Below the pieces are notes generated by a model. It ran no database searches and was not told where the DNA came from. It saw only the letters and a list, made by a program, of their open reading frames with translations. A stretch of DNA of 10,238 nt from Eubacteriaceae bacterium (GTDB taxonomy: Bacteria; Bacillota_A; Clostridia; Eubacteriales; Anaerofustaceae): the NCBI GenBank assembly GCA_031280495.1, contig JAITGT010000109.1, forward strand, positions 1-10,238. The letters are read 5' to 3'. The translations under genes were made by a program, and so were the position numbers. This document shows, piece after piece, positions 1 to 7,746 of this stretch. Position 1 is the first letter of the stretch; each line of letters begins with the position of its first letter.

Positions 1-1
1 A

Positions 2-517
2 AGCGAGCTATTTGAGAAATTTCCATATTCCGATTTTTTCGTCCGCATTGAGCCGACGGGTCAGGCACTTGAAACAGCCGTAATAATTCTCAGCGAGCTT
101 GTGCGACAGTACAGCCTTTCCTCCAGAGTTGTGCTGGAGAGCTCGCGAGATATCAACAATATCTTGCGGCGAAACCGAGAGGTTATTAACGTCACGTACA
201 TGAGAGCGGCGTCCAAGCGGGATCTAGCGCGCTATAATACGCTGCACAGCCTTTTTCTAACACTGTTTTACGGGCGCCTAGGCTTTCAGCATGTTGAGAT
301 TTCACTTGCCGAAGCGCTTGAGTACCCAAAATCACTTTTTTCCTCCCTGTCAAGGCGTAACGTCAGCGTCTATATTACCGGCGTGAACAATGAGAAGGAT
401 TTGGGTTATGCTCTTGAGCTTGATCCGGATGGCATTGTGACAAGCCAGCCAGAGCTGATCTCCTCCAAGATACAGACAGACGCCCCAAATGGGCTTGATC
501 ACGAAGAGAAAGAGTAG
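2..517 (+). CDS. Glycerophosphodiester phosphodiesterase-like protein, C-terminal part (left-truncated)
   Basis: The frame is open from the left edge, so the start and N-terminal half are missing; 171 residues are visible. GDPD-family enzymes hydrolyse glycerophosphodiesters to glycerol 3-phosphate and an alcohol on a TIM barrel. The visible part fits the second half of that barrel: an LFEKFP segment, a strand ending in RIEP (residues 15-18, the place of the family's EIK motif), the 'ELVRQYSLSSRVVLES' helix-strand, and a C-terminal GVNNEKDLGYALELDPDGIVTSQPELI that matches the family's WTVN...GVDGIITDxP ending. The Lys of EIK appears replaced (E-P-T) and the usual S-F after the VVL strand is S-S, so catalysis by this copy is uncertain. 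It ends 13 nt before the nitroreductase gene on the same strand. The family call rests on motif resemblance only; the metal-binding N-terminal residues are outside the window. Confidence 0.72.
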   Translation, partial: SELFEKFPYSDFFVRIEPTGQALETAVIILSELVRQYSLSSRVVLESSRDINNILRRNREVINVTYMRAASKRDLARYNTLHSLFLTLFYGRLGFQHVEISLAEALEYPKSLFSSLSRRNVSVYITGVNNEKDLGYALELDPDGIVTSQPELISSKIQTDAPNGLDHEEKE

Positions 518-530
518 AGAAAGCGGTAAA

Positions 531-1040
531 ATGAAGGAAATATACGAGAGAAGAAGCATTCGCTCCTACACTGGCGCAAAAGTGCCTGCCGAAGGCATGC
601 TGAAGCTTTGCAAGGCTGCCATGAATGCAGCCAATGGGATGGCTACCCAGCCTTGGCAAATCTTTGTCATCAGCGACAAAGAGCTTATTGACGAATTGGT
701 CCGCTATAACCCTGGATGGATACCTCTCTCAAAGGCAGGCCAAGGATTGCTGCTTTGCGGCGACACAGACAAGAACCCAAATACGGGCTACCTTAACATT
801 GACCTGGCTGCTTCAACACAAAACGTGCTTCTTTGCGCACAGTCACTTGGCATTGGTACATGCTGGCTTGGCGTCGCGCCATGGGAGGATCGAGTCGAGG
901 CTGTCAAGCGCCTTTTTAGGCTGCCAGGCAATTTCCACCCGGTCAGCATGGTCGCTTGCGGATACGCTGCTGATACAGGTATTGCGCCAAACAACCGTTT
1001 TTTGGAGGAACGCATTCATTACAACGCATACACCGAATAA
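531..1040 (+). CDS. Small nitroreductase family protein (FMN-dependent oxidoreductase)
   Basis: This is a 169-residue protein of the nitroreductase fold. These homodimeric flavoproteins bind FMN and transfer electrons from NAD(P)H to nitro-aromatics, quinones or other acceptors; the natural substrate cannot be told here. Diagnostic features are the N-terminal Y-E-R-R-S-I-R-S-Y (residues 5-13, FMN-phosphate site), N-G-M-A-T-Q-P-W at 35-42 (family pattern 'aPs..NxQPW'), and the late segment 'AQSLGIGTCWLG' that packs on the flavin. Length matches the short subfamily. I chose the ATG at 531, which begins right before the conserved RRSIR motif; an in-frame ATG at 489 would add 14 residues, overlap the preceding gene and has no homology support. 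The ribosome binding site is weak (GAGAAAGCGG). The gene ends 4 nt before miaB, so co-transcription is likely; a functional link to the repair genes is not implied. Confidence 0.9.
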   Translation: MKEIYERRSIRSYTGAKVPAEGMLKLCKAAMNAANGMATQPWQIFVISDKELIDELVRYNPGWIPLSKAGQGLLLCGDTDKNPNTGYLNIDLAASTQNVLLCAQSLGIGTCWLGVAPWEDRVEAVKRLFRLPGNFHPVSMVACGYAADTGIAPNNRFLEERIHYNAYTE

Positions 1041-1044
1041 AGAG

Positions 1045-2355
1045 ATGGCTGGATACTATATCAAAACATTTGGCTGCCAAATGAATGAAAACGACTCAGA
1101 AAAAATCGCGGGCTTGCTCGAAGGGATGGGCTATCAAAAGGTGCCCACCGCTGAAAACGCCCAAATCGTAGTCTTGAATACATGCAGCGTGCGTGAAAAC
1201 GCAAACGACAAATTTTTTGGCCATCTTGGCCAGCTCAAGAGCTTAAAGAGAGACAATCCGGAAGCGATTATTGCTACATGCGGATGCATGATGCAGCAAG
1301 AGCATGTCGTCGATCGCATACGGGAAAAGCACCCCTTTGTTGACATAGTCTTTGGAACCCACAACATACAGAGTTTTCCACTTTTGCTGGCACGCTGCAA
1401 AGCCAGCCGTGCCAAAGCCTATGAGGTTTTGGCCGACGGGGCTTTGGCTGAAGGGCTGCCAACGGTGCGCGCATACCGCCACAAAGCTTATGTCACTGTG
1501 ATGAACGGCTGCGACAACTTTTGCACATACTGCATCGTGCCGCATACAAGGGGGCGTGAAAAAAGCCGCTCCTCCAAAGATATCCTCAAAGAAATCGAAT
1601 GCCTCGCAAATGACGGGGTCAAGGAGATCATGCTCCTCGGCCAAAATGTGGATTCATATGGGAAAAAGCCTGGCAAGGAGATTTCATTTGCCAAGCTGCT
1701 TTCCCGTGCCGCAAAAGTGGAAGGCATCGAGCGCGTGCGCTTCATGACTTCCCACCCAAACGATTTTAGCGAGGACATCCTTGAAGCTATGCTTATGCAC
1801 CCAAACATTTGCCCAAACATACATCTGCCTGTTCAATCTGGTTCTTCTCGAATCTTGAAGGCAATGAATCGCCGCTATGACAGGGAAGGGTATATAGCCC
1901 TGACAAAAAAAATTCGCTCCGCCCTAAAAAATGCGACGATTTCCACAGACATTATTGTCGCCTTTCCTGGAGAGACGGAGCGCGACTTTGAAGATACACT
2001 GGAAACCGTCGAAGAATGCAGTTTTGAGAGCGCTTTCACTTTTTTGTTTTCGCCGCGCGAGGGAACTAAAGCTTCCGAGATGGATGGGCAAATACCAAAA
2101 GAAATTGCAAACGAGCGTTTTTCGCGTCTAACCGATCTCCTTCACTCGATTATGGCCCAGAAAGCACAAAGCTATGTGGGCTCAATCCAAGAGGTGATTT
2201 GCGACGACGCTTCTGCAACAGATCCATCGCTCATGTGCGGCCGCACGGCAAACAACAAACTTGTTAATTTCTCAGGGGTTTGCAAACAGGGAGAGACAGT
2301 GAACGTTCGAATCGATCGGGCCCATACATTTTATCTGTCCGGCGAAAGTGTGTAG
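1045..2355 (+). CDS. miaB: tRNA-2-methylthio-N6-dimethylallyladenosine synthase MiaB
   Basis: MiaB is a radical-SAM methylthiotransferase that adds a methylthio group to C2 of N6-isopentenyl-A37, acting in the cytoplasm after MiaA. The product has 436 residues. The N-terminal UPF0004 domain starts YYIKTFGCQMN and provides three cluster cysteines at C11, C47 (NTCSVREN) and C81 (TCGCMMQQE). The radical-SAM cluster motif CxxxCxxC is C156-C160-C163 (GCDNFCTYCIVPHTRGRE), the MiaB-type sequence. A C-terminal TRAM RNA-binding domain covers roughly residues 370-436 (CGRTANNKLVNFSG...VNVRIDRAHTFYLSGE). I took the ATG at 1045 because homologues start just before this Y-x-I-K-T-x-G-C-Q-M-N stretch; the open frame runs much further upstream through the nitroreductase gene, which is accidental. 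No good ribosome binding site precedes 1045, suggesting reinitiation after the nitroreductase stop 4 nt upstream. mutS follows 2 nt after the stop. Confidence 0.97.
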   Translation: MAGYYIKTFGCQMNENDSEKIAGLLEGMGYQKVPTAENAQIVVLNTCSVRENANDKFFGHLGQLKSLKRDNPEAIIATCGCMMQQEHVVDRIREKHPFVDIVFGTHNIQSFPLLLARCKASRAKAYEVLADGALAEGLPTVRAYRHKAYVTVMNGCDNFCTYCIVPHTRGREKSRSSKDILKEIECLANDGVKEIMLLGQNVDSYGKKPGKEISFAKLLSRAAKVEGIERVRFMTSHPNDFSEDILEAMLMHPNICPNIHLPVQSGSSRILKAMNRRYDREGYIALTKKIRSALKNATISTDIIVAFPGETERDFEDTLETVEECSFESAFTFLFSPREGTKASEMDGQIPKEIANERFSRLTDLLHSIMAQKAQSYVGSIQEVICDDASATDPSLMCGRTANNKLVNFSGVCKQGETVNVRIDRAHTFYLSGESV

Positions 2356-2357
2356 GC

Positions 2358-4970
2358 ATGCCTTCTTTGACCCCAATGATGCAGCAGTACCTCAAGATCC
2401 ATGAAGAGGTGCCAGAGTGCCTTATGTTTTTTCGGCTGGGCGACTTTTATGAGATGTTCTTTGACGACGCTTTAAACGCAGCAAAGGCTCTTGATCTTGT
2501 ATTGACCGGCAGAGACTGCGGCCTGGACGAAAAAGCGCCAATGTGCGGCGTGCCAGCGCAAGCTGTAGACTCGTATGTGGCAAGGCTTGTGGAAAAAGGC
2601 TTTAAGGTCGCGATTTGCGAGCAAATGAGCGATCCGAGGCTGACTAAGGGCTTAGTGGAGCGCGAAATCGTCCGCGTCATCAGTTCTGGAACACTGCTAG
2701 AAGGAAGAGAGCGGGGAGAAAAGGGCAATAACTACATAGCCTGCCTCTACTACAACAAGTCGGAATGCGGGGCAGCGTGGGTTGATGTTGCTACGGGTGA
2801 GGCGCATGCGAGCGACATCCTGCTGGATGGACTAAACCGATCGACGCTTTCTGACTTTGTATCCATGGCCAAACCGGCTGAAATACTTACGAACCCAGTA
2901 CTGTACGCCGAGCCTAGCCTCAAATCTTCCATTGAGGCAGTTGCAGGGTTTTCCTGCTCTTTATTGGACTCAGGCTACTTTGCTTTAGACAGATGCACTT
3001 ATGCGCTTACAGAGCAGCTGGGCAGCTACTCTCTGACCGGCACAGGGCTTGAGGGCAAGGAAGTTTTGATTAAAGCCTGCGGAGCGCTTTTCCGCTACTT
3101 AAAAGAAACGCAAAAAGTGGCCCTATCGCATATCAGCCGAATTCGCTTGCAAGCTAGCGGCAGGTCAATGGCACTTGATCACGCGACCAAAAGAAATCTC
3201 GAGCTGACTGAGACCATTTTTACGAAACAGCGCAAAGGGAGCCTTCTTTGGGTCCTGGATCACACTTCCGGATCCCAGGGGGCCAGAAGCCTTCAAAAGT
3301 GGGTTGCCCAGCCACTCTTAAATATGGAGGAGATAGAAGACCGGCACGAAGCGGTTGGCGAATTGATCGAAAACGCCCCGCTTATTGCAGAGGTTGGGAA
3401 ACTTATTTCGAAAATGAGCGACATCCAGAGGCTTTGCTCCAGAATTGCCTACCGGACAGCAAATGGCAGGGATCTTTTGGGGCTCGTTGAGACATCCCGC
3501 TTAATTGACGCCTTAAAGGCAGTTTGCGCAGGAATGTCTTCCAGCCTCATTGCCAGGGAATGCCTTTCCTGTGACAGCCTTGCAGATATTGCATCCATAT
3601 TGGAGGGCGCCATTGATCCGCAGTGCTCAGCCCAAATCGGCGACGGCACGCTCATACGAACTGGTTTCGATGAAACGCTGGATGGGCTCAAAAAACTCAA
3701 GGGCGGCGCAACTTCGTATCTCATGCAGATAGAGGCGGAGGAGCGGGAAAAAAGTGGCATCAAGAACCTAAAGGTCAAATATAACCGCGTTTTTGGCTAT
3801 TACTTTGAGGTGACGAAATCAAACCTTGCCAATGTTCCGCAGCATTTCATCCGCAAACAGACGCTAGCCAATGCGGAGCGCTTCTACACGCAAGAGCTTA
3901 AAGAGCTGGAGGATCGCCTTCTCAGCTCCCAAGACGAAATTGCCGCGCGAGAGGCTGAATTATTCGGCTCACTATTGGAAACGCTCAATGAAAGTCTTGA
4001 GAGAATTTTCGAGGCGGGCGAGCGGATAGGGAATATGGATGCCATCAATTCCTTAGCCCATGCTGCTTTCGAGTATGGCTATGTGCGCCCAAAGCTCAAC
4101 GCTCATGGGGTTCTGCGCATTGTCGATGGGCGCCATCCAGTGGTGGAAAGGCTAATCGAAAAGAAATCCTTTATTGGCAACGATGTTTATTTGGACAGCA
4201 GCGCTGACCGCATGCTCATCATCACTGGCCCAAACATGGCCGGAAAGTCAACGTTTATCCGCCAAACAGCAATTATATGCCTCATGAGCCAAATTGGCTC
4301 ATTTGTTCCTGCCCAAGAAGCCGATTTGTGCATACTCGACCGAATCTTTACGCGTGTTGGGGCAAGCGACGATCTCGTTGGCGGACAGAGCACATTTATG
4401 GTTGAAATGAGCGAGGTTTCCAACATATTGCGCAACGCCACATCACAAAGCCTTATTGTCCTTGATGAGGTCGGAAGGGGCACGTCCACGTTTGACGGCA
4501 TGTCCATTGCGCGCTCTATTTTGGAATATATTGCTGACAAGGGGAAGATAGGCGCAAAGTGCCTCTTTGCAACGCACTACCACGAGCTGACTGAGCTTGA
4601 AAAGGAGGTGGACGGAGTAAAAAACTATTCCATAACTGTCAGCCAAAGCCTATCGGGGCTAAAGTTTTCGCATCGCATAGCGCCCGGTCCGGCGGACAAA
4701 AGCTATGGAATCGTCGTCGCAAAGCTTGCCGGCCTTCCAGAAGAAGTCGTCACGCGAGCGGAGGAGATACTGGCAGCCATTGAAAATGCCCAGGCAAAAA
4801 AGCCTAGGCGAAAGAAGTCTGCGCTGCCTCCAGAATTGGATGCGAACAGCCTAATCAATTACCGCTCGTCAATTGTTTTAGATGAAATTAAGAGCCTGCC
4901 TCTCTACGAAATGACTCCAATTGAAGTTATGTCGTTTGTTGGAAGGCTTAAGAAGGAATTGGAACAATGA
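2358..4970 (+). CDS. mutS: DNA mismatch repair protein MutS
   Basis: MutS recognises base mismatches and small loops as a dimer clamp and recruits MutL in an ATP-dependent way. The product has 870 residues, usual for MutS1. The mismatch-reading Phe-x-Glu motif is GDFYEMF (F30, E32). The ABC-type ATPase at the C-terminus has Walker A GPNMAGKST (624-632), the signature 'DDLVGGQSTFMVEMSEVSNIL', Walker B with LDE at 702-704 followed by VGRGTSTFDG, and the switch histidine in ATHYHEL (H740). The end 'LPLYEMTPIEVMSFVGRLKKEL' is the helix pair typical of bacterial MutS. The ATG at 2358 gives MPSLTPMMQQYL, which matches the family N-terminus; the longer open frame upstream runs inside miaB and is rejected. 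The ribosome binding site is poor (GTAGG, too close), so translation is probably coupled to miaB, which stops 2 nt upstream. The stop overlaps the mutL start as ATGA. Confidence 0.98.
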   Translation: MPSLTPMMQQYLKIHEEVPECLMFFRLGDFYEMFFDDALNAAKALDLVLTGRDCGLDEKAPMCGVPAQAVDSYVARLVEKGFKVAICEQMSDPRLTKGLVEREIVRVISSGTLLEGRERGEKGNNYIACLYYNKSECGAAWVDVATGEAHASDILLDGLNRSTLSDFVSMAKPAEILTNPVLYAEPSLKSSIEAVAGFSCSLLDSGYFALDRCTYALTEQLGSYSLTGTGLEGKEVLIKACGALFRYLKETQKVALSHISRIRLQASGRSMALDHATKRNLELTETIFTKQRKGSLLWVLDHTSGSQGARSLQKWVAQPLLNMEEIEDRHEAVGELIENAPLIAEVGKLISKMSDIQRLCSRIAYRTANGRDLLGLVETSRLIDALKAVCAGMSSSLIARECLSCDSLADIASILEGAIDPQCSAQIGDGTLIRTGFDETLDGLKKLKGGATSYLMQIEAEEREKSGIKNLKVKYNRVFGYYFEVTKSNLANVPQHFIRKQTLANAERFYTQELKELEDRLLSSQDEIAAREAELFGSLLETLNESLERIFEAGERIGNMDAINSLAHAAFEYGYVRPKLNAHGVLRIVDGRHPVVERLIEKKSFIGNDVYLDSSADRMLIITGPNMAGKSTFIRQTAIICLMSQIGSFVPAQEADLCILDRIFTRVGASDDLVGGQSTFMVEMSEVSNILRNATSQSLIVLDEVGRGTSTFDGMSIARSILEYIADKGKIGAKCLFATHYHELTELEKEVDGVKNYSITVSQSLSGLKFSHRIAPGPADKSYGIVVAKLAGLPEEVVTRAEEILAAIENAQAKKPRRKKSALPPELDANSLINYRSSIVLDEIKSLPLYEMTPIEVMSFVGRLKKELEQ
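4951..4957 (+). promoter_or_regulatory. Ribosome binding site of mutL
   Basis: AGAAGGA within the last codons of mutS, 9 nt before the mutL ATG that overlaps the mutS stop codon. It supports both direct initiation and coupling to mutS translation. Confidence 0.65.
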
Positions 4971-6784
4971 ACAGAATCAAGCTTCTGGACGAAAAAACCT
5001 CCAGCCTTATTGCAGCAGGCGAGGTCGTCGTGAACCCCGCAGCAGCCGTCAAGGAACTGATCGAGAACGCTTTTGACGCGAACAGCAAAAACGTGGAGGC
5101 TGAAATTCAAAGTGGAGGCAAAGCCTTGATTTGCGTCATGGACGACGGCGATGGGATTGCGCCAGAAGATCTAAAGCTTGCCTTTCTAAGGAATGCCACA
5201 AGCAAGATTTTGGACTCTGTCGAAGCCGTTGAGACACTAGGCTTTCGAGGCGAAGCGCTCGCTTCCATAGCCGCTGTTTCGCGCGTGCGAGCGGTTTCTG
5301 TCCAGAAAGGCGCTCATTTGGGCAGGGTGATCCTGCTGGAAGCAGGAAATATAGTTGCAATGGACGACGCTGCCATACAGCAAGGCACAAAAATAGAGGT
5401 GCGCAACCTATTTTATAACCTGCCAGCCAGACTAAAAAATCTGCGCAAAAACGCTCTGGAAGCGCAGGAGACAGTAGAGATCGCATCTATTCTTGCACTG
5501 TCAAGGCCGAATGTATCTGTCCGGATGCTGGTGGACGGAAAAGAGTCCTTTCACACGGATGGAAGCGGCTCTTATTTTTCGGCTGCGGCAGCTGTTCTTG
5601 GCAATCGGTTCGTCAGTTCTGCCATTAACGTGGACTACAAAGAAGACCCTCTAAAAGTAATGGGGCTGTTAGTCTCTCCGCCATTTATAAAAGGATTTCG
5701 CCACCGAGTCCTTGTCTTAAATGGGCGCGCGATACAAAGCCAAGCATTTGGCAAAGCCATTGACGACGCTTACGAAGAGGTTTGCGGCAAAAGAGGCGCC
5801 TCCTTTCTATTGTATGTGGATCTCCCATACCGCCAGGTGGATGTCAATATCCATCCATCCAAACAAAACGTGAGGCTCTTTAATGAAACTCTTGTTCTTA
5901 TGCTGGTCAGGCAGGGCCTAAAAGACGCTTTGGGAAAGCAGTTTGTTCCAAGGGAAACATTCCTAAAGCCCGAACCTATTTTTTCATCGCCAAAGCACTC
6001 TGCATCTGCTTCCTTTGAGCAAGCAAAGCCTTATATGCCTGCATCGCCGCAAATAGGGCGGCGGGAAGGCGCCCTGGCACGGGAGGAGGCAGCTCAGTAT
6101 GAGACTCTGCCAGCAGGAAAAGAAGCAGACATAGTGGGAGATGATCTTTACGCTTCTCGTTCCGATCAAAAGAAAGATGAAATAGGCAGGGAAACCCTCT
6201 GCGCCCTTCCTTACATGAAGTTTATTGGAAATGCCTTTGGCCTTTATGCCCTTCTTGAGTCTGGTGACGAAATCTATGCTGTAGACACGCATGCGGCGCA
6301 CGAAAGGGTGCTCTATGAGGAATACCTGCATGCATTTAGAAAAGGCGATTTGCCTGTACAGGCCCTTCTAGCGCCTCTGGCCATATTTCTATCGCCACCG
6401 CTTTACCAGCTGGCTGTCTCATGCATACCCCTTTTTGCCTCGGTCGGTTATGAAATCGGCGATCTTGGGGAGGGGTGCATCGCACTGCGGTCCGTGCCCG
6501 CTTCTCTCGCGCTTGAAGGCTTGGAAAGCGCTTTTCCAAGCCTAATTGATGATCTGGCGAAGGGACCGTCAGCGCTGGGGGAAGGGGAGAGAAGCGAATT
6601 TCTCATAAAGAAAGCATGCCACAACGCGGTGCGCGGAGACGAGGACATTTCTCACAAAGAGCTTGTTTTGCTGCTCAATGCGCTTCAGAAAACGGACATG
6701 CCTTTTACCTGCCCTCATGGAAGGCCAATTCTTTCGAAAATCCACAAACGCGCATTTATGCGCTCCTTTGAGAGGATCCGGTGA
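4967..6784 (+). CDS. mutL: DNA mismatch repair protein MutL (endonuclease type)
   Basis: MutL couples mismatch recognition by MutS to strand incision and excision. The product has 605 residues. The N-terminal GHKL ATPase shows motif I KELIENAFDAN (catalytic E33, N34), motif II MDDGDGI (D59, G61, G63) and motif III TLGFRGEALAS (G92-E96), then DVNIHPSKQNVRLF at the end of the transducer domain. A low-complexity linker covers about residues 325-415. The C-terminal nuclease domain has DTHAAHERVLYE (440-451; family DQHA(x)2E(x)4E), a clamp-binding motif QALLAP (465-470), ACHNAVRG (550-557; family (A/S)CK-x2-(I/V)-(K/R)-A), and CPHGRP (582-587). Metal-binding H442, E446, E451, C551, C582 and H584 are kept, so nicking activity is expected, in line with species lacking MutH. 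EVVVNP replaces the usual EVVERP. The start overlaps the mutS stop (ATGA), with AGAAGGA 9 nt upstream; the stop overlaps miaA (GTGA). Confidence 0.97.
   Translation: MNRIKLLDEKTSSLIAAGEVVVNPAAAVKELIENAFDANSKNVEAEIQSGGKALICVMDDGDGIAPEDLKLAFLRNATSKILDSVEAVETLGFRGEALASIAAVSRVRAVSVQKGAHLGRVILLEAGNIVAMDDAAIQQGTKIEVRNLFYNLPARLKNLRKNALEAQETVEIASILALSRPNVSVRMLVDGKESFHTDGSGSYFSAAAAVLGNRFVSSAINVDYKEDPLKVMGLLVSPPFIKGFRHRVLVLNGRAIQSQAFGKAIDDAYEEVCGKRGASFLLYVDLPYRQVDVNIHPSKQNVRLFNETLVLMLVRQGLKDALGKQFVPRETFLKPEPIFSSPKHSASASFEQAKPYMPASPQIGRREGALAREEAAQYETLPAGKEADIVGDDLYASRSDQKKDEIGRETLCALPYMKFIGNAFGLYALLESGDEIYAVDTHAAHERVLYEEYLHAFRKGDLPVQALLAPLAIFLSPPLYQLAVSCIPLFASVGYEIGDLGEGCIALRSVPASLALEGLESAFPSLIDDLAKGPSALGEGERSEFLIKKACHNAVRGDEDISHKELVLLLNALQKTDMPFTCPHGRPILSKIHKRAFMRSFERIR
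6770..6776 (+). promoter_or_regulatory. Ribosome binding site of miaA
   Basis: GAGAGGA, ending 4 nt before the GTG start codon of miaA and within the last codons of mutL. It supports the GTG at 6781, which overlaps the mutL stop by 4 nt. Confidence 0.6.
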
Positions 6785-7746
6785 AAACGCAGGCGTACGC
6801 AATTGGGGGCCCTACAGCTACGGGCAAGACTGCTGTTGCTGTGCAGCTGGCGCACATCGTGAACGGCGAAGTGATCAACTGCGACGCGATCCAATGTTAT
6901 CGAGGGCTCGGCATTGGCAGCGCGAAACCGGCAGCTGAAGAACTTGAAGGCGTTCCACACCATTTGCTGGACATTGCAGAGCCAACTGAGTGGCTGAATG
7001 CAAGGGATTTTTCGCAGCTTGCGACCAAAACGGCGCAGGATATTCTATCTCGAGGCAAAACGCCGATATTTTGCGGCGGAAGCGGGCTATATTTGGATAG
7101 CGCAGTTTTTCAGGAGTATGATTTCTCGGGCCGCGCGCCAGATCAAGGACAGCGAGAGTCGCTCGAAAGATTTGCGCTGCAGGAGGGAAATGAGGCTCTG
7201 CATGCCCTTCTTGCCAGCAAAGATCCGCAAACTGCGTCGAAGATCCACCCCAACAACACTAAGCGCGTCATTCGCGCCTTAGAAGCGGCTGGAGACGGAG
7301 GGAGCAGGCTGGCGCAGGCTTCGGAATTACGTTCAAAGACTCCCCGGTATAGCGGCCTAAGGTATGCTGTTCTTTATAGAGGGCGTGAGGAATTGTATCA
7401 AGCAATTGACCGGAGAGTGGATCAAATGATGGAAATGGGGCTTGTGGGCGAAGTGCAGGCATTGATTAATAGGGGGCTTGACGAATCTAGCCCAGCAATG
7501 CGGTCCATTGGAAATATTGAGATTATGGGTGCGCTCAAAGGAGAGAGAAGCCTTGAAGAGGCAGCCCAAGCAATGAAGCGGGCAAGCCGCCGCTATGCAA
7601 AGCGGCAGATAACGTGGTTTAAAAGGAATGAAGGGTGCATTTGGATAAATATGGGAGAGCTCTCTGTCTATGAAGCTGCCCACATCACAGCTAACCTGGC
7701 GCCTTACAGCTTGGAGAGGGAACATCATGGCTCTGAAAGGCATTAA
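6781..7746 (+). CDS. miaA: tRNA dimethylallyltransferase MiaA
   Basis: MiaA transfers the dimethylallyl group from dimethylallyl diphosphate to N6 of A37 in tRNAs reading codons that begin with U, giving the substrate of MiaB, which is encoded three genes upstream. The product has 321 residues, a normal length. It has the P-loop GGPTATGKT (9-17), NCDAIQCYRGLGIGSAKP (33-50; the family's S-D-S-x-Q-x-Y-x-x-x-x-I-G-T-A-K-P with catalytic D35), FCGGSGLYLDS (family GGTGLY), NTKRVIRALEA, and the C-terminal RYAKRQITWFKRN that ends the catalytic core. Substitutions such as S for T in GGTGLY are conservative. The start codon is GTG, overlapping the mutL stop by 4 nt, with GAGAGGA a few bases upstream; no nearer ATG fits the N-terminus. 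The 3' end overlaps the next gene by 20 nt. Confidence 0.97.
   Translation: MKTQAYAIGGPTATGKTAVAVQLAHIVNGEVINCDAIQCYRGLGIGSAKPAAEELEGVPHHLLDIAEPTEWLNARDFSQLATKTAQDILSRGKTPIFCGGSGLYLDSAVFQEYDFSGRAPDQGQRESLERFALQEGNEALHALLASKDPQTASKIHPNNTKRVIRALEAAGDGGSRLAQASELRSKTPRYSGLRYAVLYRGREELYQAIDRRVDQMMEMGLVGEVQALINRGLDESSPAMRSIGNIEIMGALKGERSLEEAAQAMKRASRRYAKRQITWFKRNEGCIWINMGELSVYEAAHITANLAPYSLEREHHGSERH
7713..7720 (+). promoter_or_regulatory. Ribosome binding site of the PLP-enzyme gene inside the miaA end
   Basis: GGAGAGGG lies 6 nt before the ATG at 7727 and within the last codons of miaA. It decides the start of the downstream gene and shows that its translation begins before miaA translation ends. 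Confidence 0.75.

Noticed and set aside
489..530. Earlier ATG for the nitroreductase, adding 14 residues
   Set aside because: It overlaps the previous gene and adds residues not typical of the family, while the ATG at 531 sits right before the conserved RRSIR motif.
625..1044. Upstream extension of the miaB open frame
   Set aside because: It runs through the nitroreductase gene in another frame and carries no MiaB homology; MiaB proteins begin near the YxIKTxGCQMN motif.
2280..2357. Upstream extension of the mutS open frame
   Set aside because: It lies within the end of miaB; the MPSLTPMMQQY start at 2358 matches the MutS N-terminus.
2200..5775. Repeated GACGACGCT-like words in several genes
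   Set aside because: They encode Asp-Asp-Ala at unrelated positions and reflect codon preference, not a repeat element.
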